This document shows positions 22,275 through 34,240 of a stretch of 64,000 bases of DNA, piece by piece. How positions within the stretch are numbered: the first letter of the stretch is position 1; each line of letters opens with the position of its first letter. The notes beneath the pieces were generated by a model, which saw nothing but the letters and a program-made list of their open reading frames with translations, was not told the DNA's origin and ran no database searches. The position numbers and the translations under genes are program-made. The stretch is taken from NCBI GenBank assembly GCA_017590115.1, contig JAGGNK010008670.1, positions 4,025,677 through 4,089,676 of the forward strand, read 5' to 3'. Origin of the DNA: Montifringilla adamsi (Eukaryota; Chordata; Aves; Passeriformes; Passeridae).

Positions 22275-22625
22275 TTTAGCTTTGAAAAGAACTCTGAGAT
22301 TATCAACTCCCACCATTAACCCACATTCTCAAGTGCCAAATCTCTGCCTCTGTTAAATGCCCCCAAGGGTGGAGACCACCAATTCCCTAGGCAGTGTGTT
22401 CCAGTGCTTGACATCCCTTCCCATGAAGAAATTTTTCATAATATCCAATCTAAACCTCCCCTGGCACAACCTGAGATCATTTCATCTCATCCTGTCACCT
22501 GTTACTTGGGAGAAGAGACTGACTCCCACCTGGTTCCAACATCCTTTCAGCTGTAGAGATCAATAAGGTCCCCTCTGAGCCTCCTTTTCTCCTCAGGGCA
22601 ACGTGCTCCTGTCCTGGCACCTCCA
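22275..22625 (-). mobile_element. CR1 retroposon fragment, antisense
   Basis: Read on the - strand it follows CR1 order: AAAGGAGGCTCAGAGG, GACCTTATTGATCTCTAC, CTTCTCCCAAGTAACAGGTG, GAAATGATCTCAGGTTGTGC, CAGGGGAGGTTTAGATTGG, ATATTATGAAAAATTTCTTC, CAAGCACTGGAACACACTG and finally the GTTAATGG / GATAATCTCAG region near the 3' end. 5'-truncated, as usual for CR1. Confidence 0.88.
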
Positions 22626-24899
22626 CAGTGGCTCTGCTTTGCCAGGATTGTGTTTTAGCCATGTGGAAAACAACAACTCTAAGAAAAACCACCCAAAATT
22701 AATCCTTTTATCCAAAGCATGGCACCTCTGGAGTGTGGGCTGGAAAAAGTCTTACTGTGCTTCCCACTTTCCATCCTTTATTTAATTATTTTCCTTGGTC
22801 TTTGTGACCTCTCTTAGTTGAGTTTGAAAGACTTGGATTTCTGCGCTAGGGTTGGCATGAAATTTAATTAAACTAGTGAAGTAGCTGGGTCTTCAGAAGA
22901 GGTAGGATGGTGTGGGATGAAGGCATCAAAGCTTCAGGCTGGTCCTAGGAGCCATCACCAGGTCATGCTCTGGCATGAGAAGACCTGTCCTGTGTTTTAA
23001 GGGGGATTGGGACCCCAGTTTTTCCTCATCGTGTCTCTGGGTGTCTGATGAAGGCTTTGGGAAAGGTGGCATATGCTCCTTAATGAAGGAATTCACATTC
23101 ACACTGGAAAAATTAGTGAATTCCTCAACCTGAAGAGAGATGACTGATTTGGACAGCCCAGTACACTCTCAAGCCACATCATGGTATAGAAATTACTTTC
23201 TTATCAGTATTGCAAAGAACCCCAAGAGAAGACAGGGCAGTCTTGTCCTGGAATAATCTTAACTGCTAAAATGATGAAAAAAGCCCTTAAATATTTTAAA
23301 TGGTTTAATTTTAAAGCAGGAACTGGCTGGTGGATTAGTGATGCACCCAGATTTAGGCTGCTGAGCTGTTCCAGCTGCCTGGGGCTGGGCTGTGACCAGG
23401 TCCTCCTGCATGGCAGCCCAACAGAGCCCTGCAATTCATGGGGTTTAGTCTTCTCCCATAAGTCATCAAGGAAAAAAAAAAAAAAAAACCCTTTCAAAAC
23501 CTCTGAAATGAAATAACTCTATAATTGCTGCTATGCTCAATTAAAGCAGTCATTCAAAACTGTTCCAGTTGTTTAAGCAAGACCAGCATATTGCTGCTAT
23601 GTATCTTGGAAAATATCCTTTCTCTCCATTTGAAACCAGGATAAAATATGTTGTGGATGGCAACCACCTCCATGGGGCAGGGGCAGCTCACTCCTGCTCT
23701 GCTCCACTCACCCTGCCTGTCTGGAAGCAGACACTGGGAAGCAAAAGGAATTTTTACTTGTTTTGTTTTGGTTTTCTTTAATCTCTTCACCATAAACCCA
23801 GGAAGATGAAGGGAGCTGTGGGTCAGAGGGGGCAAGCTGAAGCTGGGTTTTGGAGCTGCTCAGCTTTCCACCATCAGGCTGTTGGGGTTGGTTTTCCTCG
23901 CTGGCTGGCACTTGCTGCTGCCACCATGTGCTTGTCAGCACCACTGTTTGTACCAAAACACTCCTCTTCATCAGGGTAAATTGACTAAAACTGCAATCGA
24001 GCCAGAAGGAGAGACATAGGTGTTTACAGGCATGGATCTTCCTTAGTGTCTGGGTTGATGCTGAATTATTCCTGGTATAAAACTCGTTCTGCTGGGGAGA
24101 TGCAGCACAGTGCGCCCCCAGCATCTCCCATCCTCATCACCCCCCATGGCTCCAGTTTCTCTAGAAAATTGTCCCCAAACCACACCTGTGCCTTGGGGTG
24201 GCTTTCGATTTCCTGTTAATGACTCCCCTCTGTCCAGAAGTCTGTAGGGGTATCCATGAGCAAAGATGTCTATTAAAATCTGCTGGGAATGCAACAAGGA
24301 ACAGAACATCGATGGTGGTAAATGGAACAAAGAGAGCTCCTGGTGTTGTATTGATGGAAAGCCAGGCAGGGGCACTCATTAAGAGGAAAAGGTTGGGTTT
24401 TCCCTGGTTTTCCATGGCTCACAGAGTAATTACTGCAGAGGAAATATTGCTGATGCCTCCAGCAGCTGGATCAGCATGGATCTGGCCCTGGCATGCAGGA
24501 CACCAGTGCCCGGTTTGCTGCAGAGGTTTTTAGGGGGACAGTCCCTTTCTCCTTGCCCAGGGGAGCTGTGCTTCAGAAATCTGGGATTGAAGCAGCTTCC
24601 TGTGAACCCCCGAGGCAGTGCCTGCTGTGGACCTCAGGAATATTAATTCTGATGTTTATGGTGCAGGAGCATCAGCCCTCAGACCCACTCTGTGCTCCAG
24701 CAGGGACTGTGTGCCAACATCACCCCCGGACAAACAGAGGCTCAAAGGGATACTGGAGGTAGCCCGAGATGATGGCAAAGGCATCTCCTGGCAGCAAACC
24801 CCACTGCAATCCCAGAAAAAGAACAAGAAAAAAAGGAGCAAACGCGCTAGGCTGACCTCCCTGCTGCCCCTTCCCTTTTCCCTTTAATCGTGAGCTGGG

Positions 24900-25040
24900 T
24901 AACGGTGGGGCGGGTTTGTCTGGAGAGGCTCAGGGGCTGAATTTCATCCCAGCTCCTCCAGCAGGGAGAGGCTGACGTCAGCCGGGCAGCAGCTCCGAGC
25001 GCAGGGATGCTTCTGCCGGGATGCGCGGCCCCGAAATGTT
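24900..25040. promoter_or_regulatory. GC box plus perfect CRE palindrome
   Basis: A small CpG-bearing patch with GGGGCGGG near 24907 and a 14-bp palindrome GGCTGACGTCAGCC at 24970-24983, which contains the full CREB site TGACGTCA. Within the probable first intron of SLC7A14, this is a candidate enhancer or alternative promoter. Function is inferred. Confidence 0.45.
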
Positions 25041-27261
25041 TTCATTACGAGTGCGATTTGATTTGGAGCTTTATGCGCTTGTTTTTACAGTGCTGATCCC
25101 CAGCCGGGCTGCCACTGTAAAAGCTGGCTCTGTCTCCATCACCAGCCCTCCTAAAAGCGATTTAAAAGGCAGGCACAGAGCCGAGAGCGAGGGCTGGTCC
25201 CTGCCGGTCCTGGTGCTGCTCACGTGGGTCCAGCTTCAGCAATCTGGCCTTGTGCCTTTGCTGGTAATTTTTGGGCTTTTCTTATTTTTAATCTTTCCAT
25301 TTTTACCTCTGCTCGAGCAGTTCAAGTAGAGCTGTGGTTAATTTAAACTACAGTAGTTGCTAAATTAAACCACTGATAACACTTCATGTTTAAGACCAGC
25401 TTTCTCTGTGCATCAGCTGAAAAAAATTGGATATTTTCTCTGTGTCTTCTTGGAAAAATGGAAGAGAAGAGGTTGAACAGCACTTTTCTATCATGCTTCT
25501 ATCAAGGTTATACTGAGTGCTTTGGCAGTGTTAGCACTGCTGTAAGATGGCTAAACATCATTATCTTCTTTTGACAAATAAGCAAAATAAATGAGGAAAT
25601 GTTTATTTTTGACCACAGACATAAGGCAAGGGTGCCATGCACCCAGAGGCAGCCCCCAGGAATTCCTAAACTTCGTATTCCAGTCTATAGTGCAAGTATT
25701 AAAAGAGCATAAATGTGTAATCCAGTGATATAATTAGCATGTACACAGAGACCACACTTTCTCCGTCTTCCCAGCCTTCAGGGGGATACAGTGTGATGGT
25801 TTAGCTGCTGTCCTTGCTGGGCAGAGACTGGACTGCCTGGATAATCAGGGAAAAGGCAGAGGGAAGGATGGGTCTTGCAGCTGGTGTTTCCCATTTCCTA
25901 AGTAAATAGCAAATCAATATTTGAGCACTGATCTGTGCCCATGCAGGTGAGCAATAAGAAGGTTTTGGTAGCTGAGGGCTCATCTTCCTGCCTGGATGAG
26001 GTGGGAGATGAGGTGATGCATTCAGAAGTGAAATTGGAGCGTGCCACAGGGAAGGCCAGCAGATCCCTTGATATTGAGCTGTTCTAAACTTTGCCAGCAT
26101 TAATTACATGCCAACTTCACAAGCAGCTGGTCCAGGTTCCCTTGGGATCCTCTGGAGCAGCAGGCTAGTGAGAAACAGCTCTGGGACTGAAAGGAGCAGT
26201 ATTTTCCTCCTTCCTAGGGGCTGGATTCGTGTGGAGCACCTACAGTTCCCACAGCCTGAATGGGATGGAAGCTGAAATATTCCTTTTGGAGATGCTCATG
26301 CACATCCTTGCAGGCACATCCTTCCCCTTGGTAAATCCACCTGTCCCAGTCCAATGTCTGGCGTTTTGGTTTTCCACTTGTTTTCTGCCCTTTTTGCATG
26401 GCTACCAATCACTCCCATGGTGCAGAATAGTGTAGGAATGGATGCAGGGTATGACAGATAGAGGAGTCGGTGCGTGCCGAGCTGGAATAATGCAATATGC
26501 ATGAAGTGCTCTATTTGGCTTTGCAACAAAGATATTTAACCACCAGAAAGGGGAAAGAAAAAAAAAAAGAAAAAAAAAAAGAGCGAGAACTACAGAGTAA
26601 GAGGTATAATCAATTTGCACATTTGCAAAAAGGTCTCATTTGTTGCTGTTGTCTGAAGGTGGGAAGCCTTAAAAATTGCAACAATGCAGGGAAATGGCAA
26701 ATCAATAGATGGGTGAGCTGAGCAGGAGGTGGGGAACCAGGAATATCTTGGAGCTGTTCTGACAGGCTCCCTCTAGGAGAGTAGTGAAACTACATGAAAT
26801 GAGTAAAATTTCTTGCTCCACCAGTAAAATGGATAAATTCACTGCCTTAAAGAAGTGTGTGGTGGTTAATCTGTCTGGGTTTTCTATGAAAGCAGAAGAG
26901 AAACAATGCTAAAAATGATTAACGGTCCCCTAGACGTGCCTTGTTGAAGTCAATATTGGTTTTGTACCTGCACGTGCTCGTCTGCAGAAGGACCCTGGAG
27001 GCTCTGTGCACTTTCAAATGCTCATTTGTGGTGCTGTGTGATTTTGCATTCCAAGTGCAGATATTGATACCAGTTCTTTGAGCACAGCCTCCCCCGCCTT
27101 TCTGCAGTCACAAACTGCAGTGATGTCGAACAATGAAACTCCTAAAGGAAATTTGGGTTCACAGGTCTAGGTGCTCAGGGTTTCAAGGACCAATGTACCG
27201 AGGTTCAGGCTTTTTAAACACCATGGGAGGGGTGCTTAAATCTGCCCAAGAATGCAGATTT

Positions 27262-27415
27262 GCCTCACACAGACTCATAGATTCATAGAATGGTTTGGGT
27301 TGGACAGAATCCTAAAGATCACCTCGTTCCAACCCAACCTGTGACATGTGCAGGGACACCTTCCACTAGAGCAGATTGCCCAGGACTCCATCCAGCCTGG
27401 CCTTGCAAATATGCT
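27262..27415 (-). mobile_element. CR1 3' end fragment, antisense
   Basis: The sequence begins with CATAGATTCATAGAATGG, then TTTGGGTTGGA, GATCACCTCGTTCCAACC, CAGGGACACCTTCCACTAGA and CCATCCAGCCTGGCCTTG. This is the reverse complement of the avian CR1 3' end. Confidence 0.93.
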
Positions 27416-28630
27416 GGCACATCCTTCTGCAGCCTCAGGTTTTGGGAGTAGCAGTTCCAGACCCTGAGCTGTCACAAGAGGAGAAGCATCATCTGATTTT
27501 TCTGGAATGTAGTGAGTTGCCCATTTGCAATGCTGGGCGTAGATTCCTCTGACAGTACCACTGCCAGCAGCATCAGTGGGATGGCTGCAGCCTTGGGTTT
27601 GTGATTCTGAGCTTTTCCCTGCTTTTAGGTAGTAGGTTGTACTTTCAGTAATTACCATTTTGATGAGATAACACATTTTCTGTACCAAATCTCACAGTGA
27701 GAATGGACAACAGTACCTTTTTATCACTGAAACTCTAGATCTGGGCTACCAGACAGTTTGTTCTAGAATTATACTCCTTTAAAAACTGTCTTTGCTTTAA
27801 CAACACACAAGAGGAAATCTCTGTAATTACTGGGCTGTGTTTTCTTTTTCTTTCCTCAGTGGATCCATACTTTTACATCGCAGAATGAAAGTCATTATGG
27901 TTTGCTGCAGGCCAGACAGGAGAGCTTTTTTCATTGGACATAATTCACAGAATGGGTTATTTATTAATGTGTGAGGCTCTCTAAACAAAATGGATTTTTA
28001 CTCTTGCAAGAGTCTGGCTGATACATCATTATGACAACTTATTTCATTTCTGGGTAGGATTTTGAACCCAGTGACGAGCACACAAATCTTTCAGTAAAGA
28101 ACTGATTTAACACTAAGGCTTTGTCATCCAAACAAGGGAAAAATTCCCCTCTATATCAAATACAGGATCTGAAAATCCACTGTTTTTAAACCTCTAGTTT
28201 TATTTTGAAGATTGCTGGTTTTATAGAGATTCCTTTATTCCCCACTAAGAAACTGCTGGGCTTTTTCCTCTCAGTGCTGACTCTCACTCACCAGCAGTCT
28301 TTCCACCTTTCTGTAATAATTCAGTAGGAGTCTGAACTGGCCTTTTACACAGTAAGCACATCAAACTTACAAACACCATTACTCGCTCTTGCTGAATTTC
28401 AAATGCATTTATCTTTTGTATGTGCACATGGTCTCGTTAATTACTTATCGTGTTCCATCAGCAGTTGTACAAATGTAATTGATTATGCCTCACTGCCCCA
28501 CTTCCACTATTTTGGCTATCAGCTAATTAATGCAGGAGAGGATCTCAAACAACTGCTTTCCTCAGAAGAAGCTGGAAAAATGCATTCTTCAACCCCAAGC
28601 CTACTAAAGGTTCCAGAAGAAGCAGTAGTA

Positions 28631-28669
28631 GCATATGCAAATCAGTGGGGGATTTTTGCATATGCAAAT
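28631..28669. promoter_or_regulatory. Paired GCATATGCAAAT octamer elements
   Basis: GCATATGCAAAT occurs at 28631-28642 and again at 28658-28669, 27 bp apart. Each holds the POU octamer ATGCAAAT. The second lies in a perfect 14-bp palindrome TTTGCATATGCAAA (28655-28668). POU-factor binding is inferred from the motif. Confidence 0.5.
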
Positions 28670-31600
28670 AGGAGCCTTGAGCTGGGGGGAATTTGGCTGG
28701 TTGCAACCTGTGTCTAAATTCCTCAACAGAAGCCTGAGGTAGGTTCAATGCATCTCCAAGGAAGTGAATAGCAGCTCCTGCTGATTTTATTACATTTTGC
28801 TGCTTATTCTTCTTATTCACTAGGACAAAACCCCCTTGCCTTACATGAGTAATTCTGCTCCATTTCAGCACAACCGATTATATGAGTAATGTGATCACTA
28901 GTGGATCAAAGATGATGATTTGGAATGGAGTTCATGTGTTTAGTCATTTATCACCATCAGTCAGGCAAAGGCACTGCAACACCTAAGTGATGTGTAATGT
29001 GAGTAATACCTGGTGCTGGAGCAGGAGGGCTTTTTTCCCAGTGAGTTACAAATTTACTGCAGACTAACACTAAATCAGTCTCTAGGATGGTACTAGAGGA
29101 GCAGAATTAAATGAAGAATTATGTGTTCTTAAAAGTGATAATAGCATAAAAGTTAGAGTATGAGAATATTCCCGAGCAATGCACATGCACTGCCCGGAGA
29201 TGTCCTTTTGTAGCAAGGGAATCAGTGTGAGCCAACTAGATTTATTTTTTTTTTTTAGATTTTTTTTTATTACCTCTTTCCCTGAGAGGCACTGCTGTGC
29301 CTGCACATGAGCGAGAGGAGAGCTGCTGGAATGCTGCTGCTGTAGCTCCTGTTTGTGCCAGAGCTCCCAGCCAAAGGACATATTGCTTCTTTCTGTCTTA
29401 ATTTCCTTCGAGCAGAGCTGGTGACCCTGCTTATTAATTGCACATCTCCCAGTCCCTGTTGCTTCCCAGCCAGTTGTTTAATGAGTGGAACATGTCTGCT
29501 GGTGCCCAGGTGTCTTAGACAAGGCTCTGGAGATTCCAGATGCTTCCTGAGCCCGTCGCTCCAGGGCTGGAGTGGTGTGAGACCTGTGCCCAGAGCTTCC
29601 TGCCTGTTCCCACCTGGGAGGGAAGGACAGCCAGGAGAGGCAGATGTTTCCTTCACTACCACACCAGGGTGCCCAAATCCTGCCTGGAGCCACCGTGGCA
29701 TTGCTGAGCACCACGGGGCAGTGGCCCATCTAGCACAGCTCAACAGGTCCAGCATTAACACCTGGTTCAGCAATGCTCAGGCACACGTTTAAAGCTAAAT
29801 TTTAATTGTGCTGCAGGTGGAATGTGCTCAGGTGTGCAAGTGGTGCACAAAGGGGTGTTTCCATCCTCAGCTTTAAAAAACTTTGTTGAGGAAGACTCAG
29901 CCCACACCCAGGAAGCTGAGGATGTGCAGGAGGAATGGCCCAAACCAGCAACTGAGGTCATGGTCACCAATAAACAAGAGCCAATGGCTGCTGAAAGGGG
30001 CTGCCCTGAGGCCATGTGTGGTTTTATAGATTTTTACTAAAGTTTTGACACAGATACACTCATAGGCAGTTGTAGCATGGCAACAGAAACCCATTTCCCT
30101 GTAGGCAGCAAGCCACTTTGATCCTGTCCTCTCAGAATTAGGATGTGGTGCTGGAAACACATGTGCTGCAAAAGCTCTGCTGTTCACCTGCCAGGTGGAT
30201 TTAATTTATGGTATCATGACTTTCAATGAATTATGGATACAGTGACTGTGCAGAGGAACAGAAACAATGGAGTCATGTGCTGTGTGGCTCCACCTCGCTG
30301 GCTTTGTTTCATAAGTGCCTGGGCTTCGCTCTGACAGTTTTATTGTGGGGAAAAAATTGTTTTCTCTTAGAGATATTCCAGCCTGGTGACAGCAGGGGAT
30401 GGGCTGTGGTGGGGGCATAAATGCTGGCCAGAGCACCCAGTCCCCTGAAGAATCTGGAAGCAGGGCTGCTATGCAATAAGCCAAGGAAACTCAAGAGAAT
30501 TTTTCTCAATATACAAGAGAAAAATTACAGTTTCCAGTTCTTTCAGTTTTGGCATTTTCCCGTTGACAACCACAGCTTCGCTATGTCTAATTCCTTGTCA
30601 ATGAAAAATGTCTTGGGACTCTCTGTGGATCTGAGTCTGCTCCCATTTACACGTGGGTGGTTTAATGAGTTCAGCAGACTCACCCTGGACTGAGGTGAGA
30701 CTGGCCAGGTTTCCATATCCATAGGAAGCAGCTGAAAAATGCCTGCTGTATTTCTGGGCTCTGGATACTTTGCATACCTACGATCTCTCTCTCACAGACT
30801 GACAAGCTCAGACCCAACCATGGCTTTATGTATTATAGAGGGCACAAATCTGGGAGTGATTTGGGGGTTTAAATTTTTTTTTTATTAATGTGAGAGTCAC
30901 ACATGCTGCCCCCCTGCTCATGTTGTTTTTGTGTGACATACAGATCCCACTGCTACACACAGCTGAAGAAGTATTTGCTTTGTTTTTACATTCTTGTTTT
31001 CAAAATGTCTTAATAATCCAAACAACAATATGTTGCTTAAACATTCCGATGATTTTAATAGCTCAGGTGCTCTGAAAGCAAAGTTTTGATTATTTGGGGA
31101 CTAAGAAATCAGTTACAGCCTGCTCTGTTATCCTCTTTTTTTTGCTTGGCTTCATGAAGAGCCCAGGATTGTGTTTACATTTGTGTAAGTTCTTGCCATC
31201 CTATTTGCTTGAATGTTGCAGGGCTTCAGAGAAAAAACATTAATTTAGCTATTAGGAGGTTTTCCTGTTCTCATTGAATTTTCTAGAAAATCTCCTGTTG
31301 CCTTTAAGGGAGCATGGAAGAAATTTTATTATATGTGCGTGATTTCAGAACTGAGAAAACAGACTGTCTTCAGAAGGAAGTAGTGTCAAACCAGCCTACA
31401 AATATATCCTTTAAAATGATTTTGGCTGGAATCCTTCCTGATATGATCCCATCTGAGACTCTGAAGTTACACAAAGAATAAATTTTCATCATTTTCATAT
31501 AATCTAAAAAAAATTAGAGAAGGATAAGATATGTCTTGACTTGAGAGTCATGAATAACTCCCTGAGGAGAATGATTTATGTCTTAAAATGCTTCCCTTTA

Positions 31601-33395
31601 TGCAACATGCACAAAGAAATATATTATTTTGGGGGAGAGTTAATTAATGAGATAAGTTGGAAAACTGGAGGATTCAAAATAGAATTTGGTCACTTATTAA
31701 CTCTGCTCTTGGCATGTGGTTAAAGATCCCACCCACTGGGGGGGTAGTACTTATCTAGAGGGGTATCTGGGGCACCTGGAACTAAAGTTGTAACATCTCT
31801 GTGCCTTATTTGGGGAATTAAGGAGCAAAGGTACCATAAAGTCCTCGGAGTTAATTCTGTCTGAGTCTCAGGCCATTAGTTTCCAGGCAATTACTGCTGC
31901 AGGGAGCTCAGTGCCTTGCTTTGGCTAAGTTGCATATTTTGGGAGGACATCAAACCTTGACACAAACAGATGGAGAACCCAGCACATTTTCTGATGGCTC
32001 CTTCATCAGGTCATCAGCACTCCTCTGTTCAAAAATGTGATGCCTCCCTTAAATTGGAATGTTTTGGCTTTAGCTTCTCGGCTCTGGCTCATGTTGTGCC
32101 TCTCTTTGGCAGACAGAGGAATAACTCAGTGCCTGGTAATTTCTTTCCGTAGAGGCTCTTAGATTCAAGGATTCACATCACTTCCCTCCCTGCTTTTTAA
32201 TGAAGTGAATTCTCAGGTGCTGTAATTCTTCCTCTGTAAGGGCCTTTCTCCAGTCCTTGACAGGTTTTGGCTTTTCTTTCCTTTTTTTTTTTTTCCTTAC
32301 TTACATTTTTGTTGTCATTTTTGTTGTCTGCTGTACTCCAGCAGTCTGTTTTCAAGGGCTGAGGTAAAATTTCCTTCCTACATCTCCACTTACTGAAGAG
32401 CAACTAAACAAGCCTTTTTTTCCCTTGTTCTTGTTCAATGTCTTGTCTTATCACAGCTATTGCATCTGTGTTGTCTTCTCAGATATGTACTGCACATTTG
32501 AGTTCATGTCAAGAGGACCCAAGATTCCCTGTTTACACTATTTACTACTCATCAGTAACTGTTTTGTTGGAAAATTTTACCCCCTTTAATAGATGAAAAT
32601 GGGAAATCAGACCTTGGACCTCTGCGAGAGCCCCTAATTCTCTGTTCTCCTGCAACAGAGATTCCTGATGGAGCAGTACATGTTAAAAACAGATGCTGAG
32701 TTTAATCTAGGTACTTTTCTCTCTAGTGTTGTTTTTGGCTTGTTTGAGGGTTTTTGTTTATTTACAATATGTTTTTCAACTCTGCTAAGTCACATGCCTT
32801 AGCAATGTGTACCAATATAACAAACACATGTAAATATCTTTAGCAATCAGACTTTCGCTCTCATGACAGTTTTTGGGCAGTTAAACAAATGCCTTGGCAT
32901 GCTAAAATCTATTTGCCTGCTACTCAGGGACACTGGGAGAATTAATCACTTAATACACTAGATTAAATCAGACATGGCTCTTTTGAGACAAAAATCTTCT
33001 CTGGGGTCGGCCAGACAGGGCTTCCCCCTCCTCTCCAGAGGTGCTGCTTCCAGAAACCCTGCGTTGGAGCACTGGGCACAGCCTGTGCCAGGAAGGCACC
33101 GAGTCCATCTCGATAAACTATCATTTAACAGGCCACAACACCCGGGCTGCAGAGCAGCCGTGAGAGCAGAGACGAGGCTTTTGAACAGCGCTGCTGGAGC
33201 ACACCTCGCCGGGCTGCCAGGCAGCTCCAAAATACCCGTGCGGAATCAACAAACAGCACCGACTGGGGGTGACGTAAGGAGGAAGCCAACTCCATCACCG
33301 GCCTCCAAGTCGCAGGGAGTTTTGCAGGCGCCGGGGGGAGGACGGAGCCGGAGCCGGGGCTTCCGTCCGCGGGGTCGGGGCCGCCCCGTCGGGGT

Positions 33396-33416
33396 TTCAG
33401 CACCGCGGACAGCGCC
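33396..33416 (+). promoter_or_regulatory. REST/NRSF (RE1) silencer element
   Basis: Left half TTCAGCACC, 2-bp spacer GC, right half GGACAGCGCC: every position fits the canonical 21-bp RE1 motif. REST silences neuronal genes outside neurons by recruiting co-repressors. The site sits inside the CpG island, about 630 bases downstream of the proposed leader-exon donor of SLC7A14, and fits its neural expression. Confidence 0.88.
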
Positions 33417-33458
33417 CGCCCGGAGCCGCGGCCACACGCGGGACCGACCCCCGAGCAG

Positions 33459-33512
33459 CCCCGAGGGTGCCACCGACCCCGAGGGTGTCACCGGCCCCGA
33501 GGGTGGCACCTG
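33459..33512. repeat. 18-bp minisatellite, three units
   Basis: CCCCGAGGGTGCCACCGA and two variant copies follow one another without gaps inside the CpG island. Confidence 0.93.
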
Positions 33513-34046
33513 CCCGCTCCCTCCTCCCTCGCTGTTTCCCTTCTGCTCGGCTTCTGTTCCCCTCATTGCCCCCCTCCCGCAGCGTCCCGACCTCCCCGCG
33601 GCGTGTTCCGTGCGGTCACCTGTAGCAAGAGCTGTCGCTTCGCTCAGGCCACCCGGTGTCCCTCCTGTCACTCGGTTTCTCCCCGTTTCCAATCAATCCC
33701 GCGCCGTCAGCTCCGGCGCCCCCGCCTCCTCCCCGCCGCGGAGTGCCCCGACACTCCGCCAACGCGGGGCCGCGCCGGGCCGGGGCAAGGCGATGCTGAG
33801 GCGGGCTGGGGTCCCCCGGGGCCGGTGCCCCGTGGCCGGGAGGAGCCGGCGCTCTCCCTTTGCCCAGCGGGTCACAAAACCGGCTCCGTCTGCGCGGCGG
33901 GGGGGCCGCGGCCGCGCTGCCCGGCGGGGCTCCGGGCAAACCCTCCCCGGGCTCGCCGCTCGTCCCCCGCACCCCGAGGGGCTCGCAGGGGCTCGGAGCC
34001 GCCCCCCGCAGCCGTTCCCTCCCCTCCCCGCGGAGCAGGCACTCAC

Positions 34047-34240
34047 CGCGGGCGCGGAGGGCAGCGGGCGCTGCTGCGGGGGCGGCGGCGCTGCTGCAGC
34101 CGGCGGGGCGGGGGGGCTGCGCCGGCACCGCCGACCCCGGCTCCGGCCGCGCACGCAGGGAGGAGGGAGGGGGAGACAGGGATGGAGGGAGGGAGGAGGG
34201 ATGGAAGGAGGGAGGGAGGAAGGGAGGAGGGCGCTGCAGC
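34047..34240 (-). other. SLC7A14: Probable SLC7A14 non-coding first exon
   Basis: On the - strand, CGCCCGCG|GTGAGTGCC at 34047/34046 is a strong consensus donor in the CpG island. Upstream sequence is pyrimidine-rich and leader-like, with a CTGCAGCAGCGCCGCC stretch. The transcription start is not defined; AATAATT near 34245-34251 is a weak TATA-like element. The link to SLC7A14 is inferred from strand, order and the acceptor at 20984. An unannotated transcript could own it instead. Confidence 0.5.
34157..34231. repeat. GGGA-rich purine tract
   Basis: About 75 bases of GGGAGGAGG and GGAGGGAGGAA units on +, hence C/T-rich in SLC7A14 leader sense. Many G triplets make G-quadruplex or triplex formation possible. 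Confidence 0.9.

Larger units (their letters stand above)
20985..34046 (-). other. Probable SLC7A14 intron 1 (leader intron)
   Basis: About 13 kb if the first exon is in the CpG island. It holds two CR1 copies (22275-22625, 27262-27415), a CT-rich repeat (21614-21645), a GC box plus CRE cluster (24.9-25.04 kb), paired octamer palindromes (28631-28669) and several A or T runs. There is no convincing coding exon on either strand. Confidence 0.55.

Noticed and set aside
25021..25329. 102-codon open frame with hydrophobic C-terminus next to the CRE patch
   Set aside because: No homology recognised and no splice or conservation support. The hydrophobic run comes from T-rich sequence.
29270..29800. 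Overlapping open frames on both strands
   Set aside because: They mirror each other in a GC-rich stretch and encode no recognisable motif.
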